In this document: positions 22,842 to 35,300 of the stretch, piece after piece
Position numbering within the stretch: the first letter of the stretch is position 1
Layout: each line of letters opens with the position of its first letter
Assembly (NCBI GenBank): GCA_032358255.1
Contig: JAULBX010025818.1
Coordinates: forward strand, 1 to 55,353
Direction: 5' to 3'
Origin: Heterotrichella gracilis
Lineage: Eukaryota > Sar > Xanthophyceae > Tribonematales > Xanthonemataceae
Length of the DNA: 55,353 bases
Notes under the pieces: generated by a model
What the model was told of the DNA's origin: nothing
Databases searched by the model: none
The model's input: only the letters and a program-made list of their open reading frames with translations
Made by a program: the position numbers and the translations under genes

Positions 22842-23300
22842 CAGCCACTAACTTGGACAAGTCAAGCTAATCGGACACGTCAAGATTGGATTCTTTTACA
22901 AGTGCAGTAACTGCTGTCATAACCCACGCGTCACTTTATTTCTGTGTGCTAAACTGCTGTGACCTCACATATGCATGCAGTTAAAAAATTCGGGAGTATG
23001 ACAACCAAGCATAGAACATAGAGCCTTTCGGCTTGCAGCACAGGACAGCAATACCAGCAATATTGCTGCGCATAAAAACACAGTTCACATTTGTCACAAA
23101 AGTTTATTTAGAAACAGTGGCTGGGCAACCGCTCATGACTGGCGAGGTAGCAATGTCACGGAGGCGATGACAAAATGTACACATAGGTATAAACCAGAAA
23201 AACAACAGGCGTTGTCAGACACAAGAAAATTGAGTCCATTCAATTGAGTCCATTTAATTCTTCGGAAGGAAAGTACACAGCTGGCACTAACCACAGGGGC

Positions 23301-26300
23301 TCACAGCTTCCTCACAGGGCTGAACACTGCTTGCTCCTCGGGAGAGTCATACACTCTGCGGCTGGACTTGAGGTCTAGACCTGGGGTCAGGTCTACATCG
23401 GCCCTGGGCGTCTGCTCCCGGCTGGAGAGCTGCTGGGACGGGGTCCTGCTTACATCCTCACCGCTGCCCTCGGCGCCTGGCAGTGGCTGCCCCTGATCCC
23501 CTGCACCCATAAAATAAGGATGTTAACAATGTGGCAAAATGGTTTAAAAATGTGGACAAGTACTGGGGCCGATTGCGCAGCTGTACTTGATGGCGGATGG
23601 CAGCTACACTTAGGCTGCCTTTTCCAGACAAGCGCGTCACACAACAATGTACACATTGTGCTAGGTGCGTGTGCAGTCCAGCTTCAGGTGCATGTAGGAG
23701 AAAATTAACAAGGGCCACCCTATCTTAGAGTTCTGACTGCTCTTACCATGATCTACCCCACCCACAGGGTGCAGGGGAAGTGCAGCCCTCCCCTTGGCTG
23801 TCGCTCCCTTTTGCTGCCCCGGCTGCTTTAGCCCCCCTGGGTACTGCGCAGGGGAGTCGTACATGAGGGAGAGGTTCCGCCTGGGGGAGGGGCCTGGCGC
23901 CGGTGGTGGCGTGAGGGCGGGGGTGGAGTTGAGGCGGCGCACGGTGCGGGTGTGGGAGGGGGGAAGCGGGGGAAGCGGCGTGTGTGTGGCGGCGGCAGCG
24001 GCGGCGGCGGCTGTGGCGGCTGTGGCGGCGGCGGTGGTGGTGGTGGTGGTGGTCAGTCCCTGCTGCTCGTGTGCTGGTGTGAAGGTAATGGTGCAGTGGT
24101 GGCGGGCAGAGGTGGTGGATGCCAGGGCAGGCACCGTCTCTGCGGGAGGGGAGGGGGGAGGGGGGCCAGGGTAAGGGGGTGCATGGGGTAATTGTGGGGC
24201 CACAGAGGGGATGACAAGGCGCTACGGCCCACCAGACCATAAAAGACAACCTGTTCCAACCACCTGCCTACGCATCTTTGCCACCCAAAGCGGCATACAG
24301 TACACCCCACACGACCAGTTGCATGCCACATATGTGATCTAGAAGCTTGCAACATCCCTAAACCCTGGATCCACATTCCTAAACCCTAGTCACCCACCCT
24401 GGTCCAGCTCCCCATTCAAGCTCAGCCGCTCCTCCCAGGTGCGCCTCAGCCCCTCCCCGTCCTCCCAATCAGCCCCCTCCACCCCCTTGGGGGCAATGGG
24501 GGTGTCTGAGCGGGTGCTGCTGCGGGTGCTGGTGGAGGTGGTGGGGGGGGTGCCGGCCTCGGAGGGGTGGGTGGGGGGTGCGTGGGTGGAGGGGCGGGGG
24601 CTGCGGGGGGGTTGGGGGCGCCGTCGCCGGCTCATGAAGAGCGCGAGTACCGCTGCAAGAAGAGATGGGGCGATGAGCAACTTGTATTAGATAATAATAT
24701 ATTATATAATAAAAAGAGATTATATAATAAAAAGAGGGGAAGATAGCAAGGGGAGGAGGAACGAAGAATGGGGATGGAAACGATAAAGGGGCGTTGGCAG
24801 TGGATGGGAAATGTTTGCCATAAGTGAGATGTGCTGAGCAGGGGCCCTTCATGACTACCTAGGCTGGTTACACAAGGAGTCAGAGTGCAAGAGATTCATG
24901 AACAGGAAACTGCAAGACTCTGTTCAAAACACGCCATTAGAAATTTTATGCAATATCATGTGATATGGAGAGGCGTGGACCCACCTAGCCCAACGGCGCA
25001 CAGCACCACAGCAATAATGACCCCACTGAACGCCCCCACGCTCATGCCCATGATGGTGGTGCCGCTGCTGCTGGTGCTGGTGGTGGGGGGTGCGGGGGCG
25101 GTTGGGGTGGGTGGGGTGGTGGCGGCCGTGCGGGTGATGATTGTGCACTGGCTGGTGGTGCCTGCAGTGGCGTAGCCGGTGGCGCATTGGCTGCAGTCGG
25201 GGCCCGTGTAGCCCTGCGGGGGTTGAAAACAGCAAGGTTTTATTACCATCTTAAACCAGTGGCATAAAGCCAGTGCGGAATCTAATACATTAATGGGACA
25301 CTCAGTCGCTGGTGGCGCACTGCGCTGCAGTAGGACCCAGTGTGCGCTGCATGGGGGTGGAAGTATCGTAGTTTGGGAATTCAGCAGGGTTTTAACAATG
25401 CATTGGCACTTGAAGTGCACCATGAAATCCCATGGATGTGTGTGGGTAGGGCATCCATCTAACCACCTATCCTGCAGCATCTTGTACCTCGAAGCATGTG
25501 CAGGCCCCGCTGGATGGCAGGCACCACCCCTTCCCGCCACATGGCACCGAATCCTCCTCCCCAGAAGCAGCTGCAGGGCAGCTGTGCCATGCCACTGGGC
25601 AGTCCTGCAGAAAACAAAACAATACATAACTAAATGCAAAGAATAGATGAACGCATCGTGAAAGTCATGTAGACACCCTCGTCCTTCAACAGGCACGCGG
25701 CACATGCGGGAAAAAAATGGCTTTTCTCATGGGGCATCGCTATCCTATTTATAAGAGTCAGAAAAGAGGCACTGTATCCAATGATACACAGCAATGAAAG
25801 TCACCACATGAAGGAGGAAAACGGATTTCCCAAGGGGTGATAACCTCGGGGGACGCCAGGTGGCGCATTGCTGGCGGTATGTCGGCCAAGTAAATGTAAT
25901 CAAAAGGTGGAAATGTCCCAATTCAGGGGGATTTACCTCGGGACACGCCAAGTGGCGCCTCGCTGGTGGCGTGTCGGCCAATGGCATCTCATCCACCTCA
26001 CACACCCCATTGCCACACAGGGGCATGGGCTCCACCGCAATGAGGGTGGTGAGTTGGGGGTTGGTGGTGTTGGGGGGGCTGGCGGCCAGGGCCTGGTGGG
26101 GGAAGGGGAGGGGGGGGTGAGGGCGGCGGGGGGTGCGACAAATGCCGATGCTGGTTTTATGCCGGTAAGTGCATGTATTAATTGCACGGGGTGGTCATCC
26201 AATGTGGGGCGCAAAGGTGGAAACACAGGAAATAGGGTGGGCGCTGGAACATGCCCCAAACCCTCCTGGTAGGCTTCAATGATACCACCCAGCTGCAACG

Positions 26301-29300
26301 GATGTATATATTCATTTTGTAAATTTTGACAGCCAGAGAGTTGATGTCACTTTCTTACCTGCATCTGCGCGGTAGCCATGGGCAGCGACACCATCTCCAG
26401 AAGCCCAGGCACTGCGGTGGGGGTGGCGGGGGCAACCACCACCACCGCCTCCACCGCCCCACCCACAGCCACCGACGACGCAGCCAGGCCCCCACCTCCA
26501 CTGGGGGCGGCAGCCACCCCCCCGGGGGGTCCCAAATACGTCACATTCAGCGCACTCTCGGGGACCCCCAGCGCGGCGGCCACAATCCCCAGCACCTCCT
26601 GTGCGCCCACCACCCATGCTGAGGTGGCAGGGGTGGGTGCTGATGTGGCAATTGCCACGCCAGGTGGCGGCGGGGGGATGGTGAGGTCGTAGATTGCGGT
26701 GATGGTGAGCGCGCATGAGGTGGCGTCCCCGTCGCACACGCCGCATGCGTCGAGAGTGCGGGATTCACAGCAGATGCCTGAGGCGTCCAGTGTGCCTGGG
26801 CAGCAGCGGCCTGCAAGGGATGGGGGGTTGAGTGGGACGGGTGGATGGGGTGATGGAGTGCTAGTGGAGTAGGGGGTGAGGAGAACCCTACAAATTTACA
26901 GCCACGTTGCTTCAAGAGGGATGCATCTGCCATCTGGAGAGGCGACACCCGGCAGGTGGCTGAAACCCTGAAACGCTAAGCAAAACCCTAGCAACACACA
27001 AAACGCTGATTGCTGATCCCTGAACCTGACAAGGCAATAGTGCACCCACCTTGGATGTCCACCACCACCGCCGACCCGCCGCATACGCCGCACACATCCG
27101 CCGCCCCTGCGCAGCAGCTCCCCTCCCCGTCCACCTGATTGCCCACCCCACAGCACTCCCCTTGGAGGGCGCTCACCACCCCACTTCCGCAGCACTCCCC
27201 ACCCGCACCCACCACCCCCGTGGCGCAGCCAGGCGGAACCTCGCAGAGGGCACCGGAGTATCCGCCGCCGCACTGGCATGCGCCATTGGCGCAGGCGCCC
27301 GCGCCATGGCATGGCGCGGCGAGCGCGTTTTGCTCGGTGCACACGTCGCATGGCGCGGCGTTGCATGTGGCGTTGGCGGCTGGCATGGGCAGGCCCTGGC
27401 AGGCGCTAGGGTCTGCTAGGGTTCCGTTGGCGTGGGTGCACTCGACTGTCCGCTGGGCTGTGCCGCCGCCACATGGCGCGCTGCAGGGGCCCCACTCGGA
27501 TGCCAGCCACAGGAAGGTTTCATCCAGGCAGGGCGAGGTGTTGCAGGCCATCTGCGGGAGGAACAATGGGTATCAGAGTCAAAGTACCAATGGGGGATTG
27601 ATTGGAAAATAGGAACTAACCACCCGCTAGCCGTAGCCGTAGTGGGATATTAGCGTCGTACGCTAACGTAAAATTAGCGCGAACATAGTCGTAAACAGTC
27701 CCCTATCGATCCATTTGGCTTCAGATAGGCTTAATTTTGCTAATTCCGCTAATTCGGACGTCGAGCGGCGAATTAGCGCAATTAGCGGAGTCGATGAAAA
27801 GTTAATTTTGGGCGCGAAATTACCACTGCGGCTACGGCTACGGCAGTGGTATATTCTAAAAGTAAATTTAAATGAAATTAATTTAAAGATCTGCATCATT
27901 AATTCCAACACAACACCCTACCCCTGTGTTGTCAAACGTGAGGCGTGGCATCCAAGTGCACGTGCCTGCAACCCCGCATACTTTTCACAAAATTGGCGGC
28001 AACAACTCCAGAGTTTTACATAGCGTTTTGCATAGGGCTTTTGTTTCCTTCCCCACCTGCATGTCTGCAGTGTCCACCGCCCCACAGGTCTCCTGGGAGC
28101 CAATCGCCACACAGGTGGTCTTGCGCTGCATCACCCCATCAGCCCCACACCCAGCACTGCAGCTCCCATAGGGTCCAAAAAGCAAGTAGGGCATTTCGCA
28201 AACTTGGGTGTTGCAATCTCGCATGGTGGCCAGGGGGCCGTCGGGGGTGGTCAAATCCGCCCCGCATGCCGAGGGGGCGAGAATTAGGCCCTCGGTTGAG
28301 GTGCAGAGCACTGTGCGCTGCTGGGTGCCCCCACCACACGCCGCGCTGCAAGGGGACCAGTCGGAAATGTAGATTTGGGAGGGGGGCAGGGCCGGCGCGG
28401 AAATGGGCCCCGGCGCCGGGGGCGGCGAGGGGGCGATGGAGGGCGCTGGGGCGATAAGGGGTGGGGGGAGGGGGCTGGCAGGTGGTGGGCTGGAGGGGGC
28501 TGGTGCTGGTGCTGCTGAGGTGGGTGTGGGGGCTGGTGTTGGTGTTGGGACGGGGATGGGGGCGGGGGTGGGGGTGGTGGGGGGTTCTGATTGCGAGGGG
28601 GCGGGGACGGGGGGCACCCGCGGTGGGGGCTGGCGATGTGGGGGTGGCACAACTGCAGGAAATGCACACAAAATAGGTCAACATTGTGCCCAGGTGTATG
28701 TCTGATTGTATTGCTTGAATCCAAGTTGAGGGCGTGAATCAGGGATGTAGTATATTTGTTTGGTACTCTTCTATGGCGATAGAAAAGGGAATGGGAATGG
28801 GTGGGGTTACCTTTGCGTGGTGGTTGTGGTGATGGTGGTGCAGGGTGTGCAGGTGGTGGGGTGGGTGGAGCTTGGGCAGGTGAGGGCGGGGCAGGGAGTG
28901 ATGGTTGTGCTGGTGCTGGTGGTGGGCGAGGGGATGGTGGTGGTGATGGTAAGCGGGGCAGTGGTGGTGATGGTGGTTTTGATGATGGTTTTGGTGATGG
29001 TGGTGGTGGCCGTGGTGGTTGTGGTCGTGGCAATGGTGGTGGTTTTGGTGATGGTGCCGGTTGGGGTGGTGGTGGCCGTGGTGGTGGATGTGGTGATGGT
29101 AGATGTTGTCGTGGGGTTGGTAAATATGGTGGTGGCGAATGTGGTGGTGGTGGATGTGGTGGCAATGGGGATGGGGGTATTGGTGGTGATGGTGATGGTG
29201 GTGGTGGTTTTAACGGTGGTGGAGGTGATTGTGGTGGTGGTGATTGTGGCTGTGGCTGTGGCTGTGGTGGGGGATTGGATGGAGTGCGCAAGGGTGGGGG

Positions 29301-32300
29301 TTCTAGGGGTGGCTGTGACTGTGGCTGTGATGGTGGTAGCAAGGGGGGAATAGTGCGTGGGGGTGGGGGGTGCAATTGCACAATAGTGGGAGGTGTGGTC
29401 CACACAATTGGTGGTGGTGGTGGTGGTGGTGGCGGCGGTGGTGGTGGTGGTGGCGGTGGCGGAGGTGGTGGGGGTGGATGCGGTGGGGGCCGTGTCTGCG
29501 TGGATGGTGGGGATGCAGCCTCTGGTTGTGTGGGTGGTGGTGGTGGAGTGCCGTCTGGTTGTGTGGGTGGTGGTGGTGGGGTGCCATCCGGCTGTGTGGG
29601 TGGTGGTGGTGGTGGTGGTGGTGGTGCTGGCTGGCCATTGGGCGAGCATGTGCATGTGCGCAGCTCATCGGGGGTGGGCACCGGATCATAGCAGTAGCAA
29701 TACAGTATGATTGAAGAACAGGTTGCGCTATCGGTGCAAGCTTCAGCGCTTAGCAAATGTAGGGGGGCGCTGGGCGCATCTGCCACAATTTCCAAGGGGA
29801 CCATATTTGCATCGGGGCCAAGCAGGGGGTCGAAATGCACCATGGGAGGGAGGCCGGGAAGGAAAATGTGTCCCTTTGATGGGGCCAGGCTGGAAATATG
29901 CCCCAATGTGCCGGGGAGGGGTGCAGAAATGGGCCCCTCTGATGGCGCTGGCATGGGGGTGTAATGTATGCTGGGGATTGGTGCAGAAACTGGCCCCTCT
30001 GATTGCGCTGGCAAGGGGGTGTAAAGTGCCCCAGGGGAGGGTGCAAAATCAACCGCCAAGGGGAGGTCAACCCATGACTCCCCCAGGGCTGGTGATGCTG
30101 CCATGCTGGCTGTGCAGCTGACCGCGCATGCAGGGGGTGTAATAATAACGGCGGGTGTAATGATAGTGGGGAGCTGCTCCCATGACTGACCTGGGGGGGG
30201 CAACTGTGGTGGGTGCTGGGGTGGGTGGCTGCGGGGTGGGTGGCGGCTGGTGGGACGGGAGGGTGGGGGTGCGATCACCCCCGCAGGTTGGCCCAAAACC
30301 CTATCGAGGTCATCGGTGGGTGCAAGGGGGGTGAGGGTGCCGCCGTAGGGGAGGGGTGTGGGCGGGAAATCCGCACCGAAGTGTGAGGGGGGCAGCGCGC
30401 CCTGCATTTTGCCCTCCTTGGCGGAGATGTCGATTTGGTAGGGGCCCCGCTTGCCTGCGTAGCCGTCGACTATGATTGCGTAAGCCACATTTGCTTTCAT
30501 GGAGGTCTGCAGGAGGAAATGTAGAGACATGAGGGGGTGCAAAGAGGAAGGAAGGGGTACGGGGAGGAAAAGAAAGCAAGGCCAGGGGACTGAAAGGACA
30601 CTATTAGACCAAACAATAATGTTGCATTTTACGCCCCTGGCAAAGCATGTGATTGCTGAGCGGCTGGATGCAAGGCAGGCTGGGTGCGCGTCAGCATACG
30701 CACCATCTACCACTGAATTACAGCAGTAAAAAGGACATTTTCACTCACCGTGAGCTGGCTGAGATAGTTGCAGTAGTCATCGTTACACCCCGCTACATGC
30801 TGCGTGTAGGCTTGGTCCACATCGGAATACACATACAGCTTGGTGTCAAAATTGTCTGGCAGGGCAGCCCCCGCGCACAGCGATATGGTTACCTCCGCAT
30901 CTGCAAGGGGTTTAAAGTAGTAGACCACCTCGGGGGACCCCTCGTTAGGGTCGGCAAATGCGCATTCCTGTGGTGGAGAGTGGTTAGGTTTTAGGGTTTT
31001 AAAAATAAAGTATAGGATTGCAAGGGGTTTAGGATGGTAGACCACATTGGTGGAGCCCTGAATAGGGTTGGTGAACACATATTCCTGCTGGCGGTGGTTA
31101 GGGTGTAGGGTGTAGGGTCAGATTTGATCAGTGAAAAGGAAGAACCTCAATATATGGGTTACCTCTCCAAGGATTTAAATCATGAAACGGCCAATCCGGG
31201 CTCATCATAATTACCATTGCTTGCACAGAAACAATGCATTTACTCCTTGTTTACAAAAGCGATAACATTTTTTCCAAAGAACTCACCAGTGTGTACTGAT
31301 CTGAGTAGAAGTATGTGTTGTCCTGCTCTGAGAAGGGGAGGGAAGTAACCACCTTGGGGTAGGCGAGGGTATCCCCCTTGGTGTCGCTCACCTGGAAAGA
31401 AAAGGTGGGAGGTGAGCGGGGATTAAATCTACATCCATTGAAGGCAAGAAATCTCGGTAAGTTTGCCAAAAGGGGTGAGCAAAGGGAGCGGCGCTGTACT
31501 CGGATAAAATTCACCTAGACCATCACTGTATGAATACGATACATCAATATCCTCATCACTGTATGAAATGTACATCGATGTACATACCTGTAGCTGCGGG
31601 CGATACTGATCGAACGCCGGATCGTCCGATTCCAGCTGGAAATCGACCGTGTAATCGGTGCTGTCAGTACTCCGAGTGGGGTCCGACAAATTTAGCGCCA
31701 GCTGGCGGGGGGTGGCCCAATCCAGGGGTGAGAATAGTATTGATGTGGGGTAGACAGAGGCCAAACCCCCTCCCTGTATGCTGACGCTGGCCATGACGGG
31801 AGCTGTGGGCTGCTGGGTGGAGGTGAGGGAAATGATGTAGGGGCCAAATCCTGAGGACCCGCCCATCACCTGCGGCAGGAGAGAGGGGGGGAGGGGTAAG
31901 GAATGAGGCAGGGGCCAAAATTTCTGAAGGAAATGTTTAGGGTTTAGGGTGTTAGGCTGTGGGTTAGAGTTGGCTTTCCAAGCTGGCAGTGACAGTGATG
32001 GTGGCTGTCAATCAACCACCTTTCACCACTGGTACATGTCTCACCCCTCACCCCGTCCTTAAACCCTCCTCCCGCCTGCCTCGCAGCGCATCCACCACCA
32101 CCACCACCACCACCAGGGATACTGGGCAGGTCCACCACCCACCACCACCTCCACCACCATCACCACCACCACACCCACCACCCACCACCACCGCACACCA
32201 CCCACCACCACCGCCACCACCCACCACCACCACCACCACCACGCACCGTGATACTGGGCGGGTCCACCAGCAGCGCCACCCGCATGCGCGTATTCGCCAC

Positions 32301-35300
32301 CACATTCCGGGTACCCCCCATGGCGGTGGGGTGGTCGCTGGCGGGGTGGTCCCGGATGTGCCCCCAGGCCCCACTGGACTGGAGCACCGCCACCAGCTGG
32401 AGGGGGGTGGTGGTGGGGTGGTGTTGGAGGTAGAGGGCCATGGTGCCGGCCACAAGAGGGGCGGACTGTGAGGTGCCGGAGCGAAGCCTGTGCAGAGGGT
32501 AAGGGCAGGGTGATCACAAAGAAATGAAAAGGAAAAGGCTGTAATGGTCAATGGTTTAGGCTGTTCAACTTCTTTGAGGTGATTTGTTCCCTCCTTTATG
32601 GAAATTTCGGGTGGGTGGTGGAGGTAGAGGGCCATGGTGCCGGCCACAAGGGGGGCGGACTGGGATGTGCCGGAGCGCAGCCTGTAGGGGTGGTAAGGGT
32701 TTAGGGTTTGCAAGTGGATAATGCAGCATCAAGTTTATTCGCCACGAATATTTTCCTCAAAGCATTTCTGTTCAATGCCAGATATTTGGACAAATCTGCG
32801 CCGACACCATTTTTTAATTTGAATGCCAAGTCGCAACAACACCAATCTAGGTTTACTCTAGGTTTTAGGTTCGTTCATGTTGTCGGCGCACAAGTACCCA
32901 AACATGTTCCATGTATCAACGAAAAATAGGTTAAACCGTTATGTAGCGCATTTAATACCATTATAGGAGGGAGGCGCTGGTACATCAGCTTTGTGGGATA
33001 TGCACAAAAACGCCACCTACATTGTCGCCGTGTCGGACTGGGAATCGGCGCTCATGATGTTGTGCCCCGGCGCAAAGACATCCACGCAGCGCCCGAAATT
33101 GGACCCAGTCCCGGGGTTCAAAAACAGGCGCTGGTCCTTTTCATCGATTGCACCCACTGTCACTGCCAGGGGCTCCCTGCAACGGGTGGTGGTCACTGGT
33201 TAGGGTTTGCAATCAGGGTATGCGAGAGGAATGCCCCATGCCAGGGTTCCTCCTTCCCCGCCACCACCACCACCACCACCACCCACCACCCACGGGGCTG
33301 GTGCCGGAAGCAGCTCCATCCCAGTTGCCTGCCATCACCACCACACCACCACCACCTCCAACACCACCACATCAGAACAGGGGGAAAACATAACTCCACC
33401 TCACAAGGCTGGTGCTGCACGCCTTCCCCGCCACCGCCGCCACCACCAGCAACCTCCTTTCACCAGCCGGCCCACCGCCACAGCCATTTCCACACCGTCA
33501 CCACCACCACCTCCATGACCACCACCACTACCACCGACCTAAAAAGTCAAATCCTCCCTTCTCAGTAAGGATTCCTCACCTTGCAGGACTGGTGCCGCAC
33601 GCATCCGCGTCCTCGTTCCCCGCAGCCACCACCCTCGCCACCGCCACCGCCACCCCCACCGCCACCGCCACCACCAAAACAAATCATATTGTCCATTCTC
33701 ACCTTGCAGGGCTGGTGCCGCACGCGTCCGCGTCTTCATTCCCCGCAGCCACCACCACGGGTACCCCCCTTTCCACCATCCGCGCAACCGCCAGATCAAG
33801 CGCCAGCTGCACTTGACCCCCCAGTGACATGACCACCACCGCAGGCTGTTCCGCATGGCCCGCTACCCAGTCTAGAGCCGCAGTTACCTGTGGAGTATAA
33901 TATGTTAGTTACGTACATGTACAAGAATTTACAGGAATTTCAATGGACAAGACAACCGCTGCAGGCTGATCCGCATGGCCCGCTACCCAATCCAAGGCAG
34001 CTGTCACCTGCGCCAGGGGGTTCAACATATTAGTTGGGTAAATATACAGGAATTACAAGGATTGTAAAGGAAATGACGACAATCGCAGGCTGTTCCGCAT
34101 GGCCCGCTACCCAACCCAAGGCAGCTGTCACCTGCGCCAGGTGGCAGACTGGAAAGAGTAGTGATGGCGCCTCCAAAATACATTTGACACTTTTCTTACC
34201 CCTCAAAAAGTGCTATGTTATAAAAGCCATATAAATAGAATGCGGAACAGCTGCGCTTTTGCCCTCTCCCCAGTCTAGGGCAGTTGCGGCATGCGCCAGG
34301 TGGGTAATTAAAATTGTAACTTTTGTAGCATCCACTAATCCGCACACATTTACAGTAAGTGAATTTTCACCGGCGTCACCTGACTCAGGACACAGGATAA
34401 CATGACTGACCTGGGTGGAAAATGCAGGAAATTTGCAGGTACCCACCTGGGCTGCGCTGCCGTTGCCGTCGCAATCCAGGGATCGCACCGCATGCACTGA
34501 TGCGTTTTTGGCGACGCCATAGGTGAGGCCTGCCACGCTGGCTGCCACATGGGTGCCGTGGCCCTGTGAGGGGAGGATGCGTGTGGGTGTGTGGGTGGAG
34601 ATGGGGCCAGAGGATGGTTTGCACTTTTGACCATGCAACCACACAAAAAATACTGGATGAGTGTGTGCTGGATGCAGTATCGCGGCTCGTGGGCCAGAGG
34701 ACAGCATGGTGGTATGCTGGGTGCAGTGTGGTGTGCTGTACACGTCGATGCGCACAACCAAATCCCTGCTAGGATATCCCACGCCACAGGACCTTTCCCT
34801 TCCCCTTCCCTCCTCCTTCCTCCTTATCCATCCTCTAGCCCAACCTGGCAATCCTCCCCCTTGCTGCCCATCTTGGCGGTGCTGTACGCCTCATCAGACC
34901 CTAAATCCCATTCCTGAAACCCTAAAACCCTAAACCCCCCCACCTGGCAATCCTCCCCCTTGCTGCCCGTTTTAGCAGTGCTGTATGCCTCATCAGACCC
35001 TAAACCCCAAAGCCTCTCTCCCCACCTGGCAATCCTCCCCCTTGCTGCCCGTTTTAGCGGTGCTGTACGCCTCGTCAGCCCTCGATCCCTCCCTGCCATC
35101 GCTGAATTTGAACTCCCGATGGCTGCTGCGTATCCCCGTGTCAACGACATACACGTGCACCCCTGTGCCCCCGCTGCTGTAGGTGTACCTGTGCAAGTGC
35201 AGAAAAGGATGCCGTTTTGATCTTTGATGTCCTGAAATTGCTGCGATCCGTGGTCAGTAAGCATACAAATGGAAATTATTCATCGTTTCTACGTTCTCCC

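Noticed and set aside
23794..24191. Plus-strand Gly/Val-rich frames
   Set aside because: Shadow of subtilase exon 22 (Thr/Ala/Pro-rich), which is in phase with its neighbours.
28801..29691. Long Gly/Val-rich open frames on the plus strand
   Set aside because: They are the complement of the Pro-rich hinge exon of the subtilase. The open state follows from ggt-repeat composition.
32048..32713. Long minus-strand frame through the (CCA)n tract
   Set aside because: Crosses intron 9 simple repeats. The phase-consistent model ends exon 9 at 32247.
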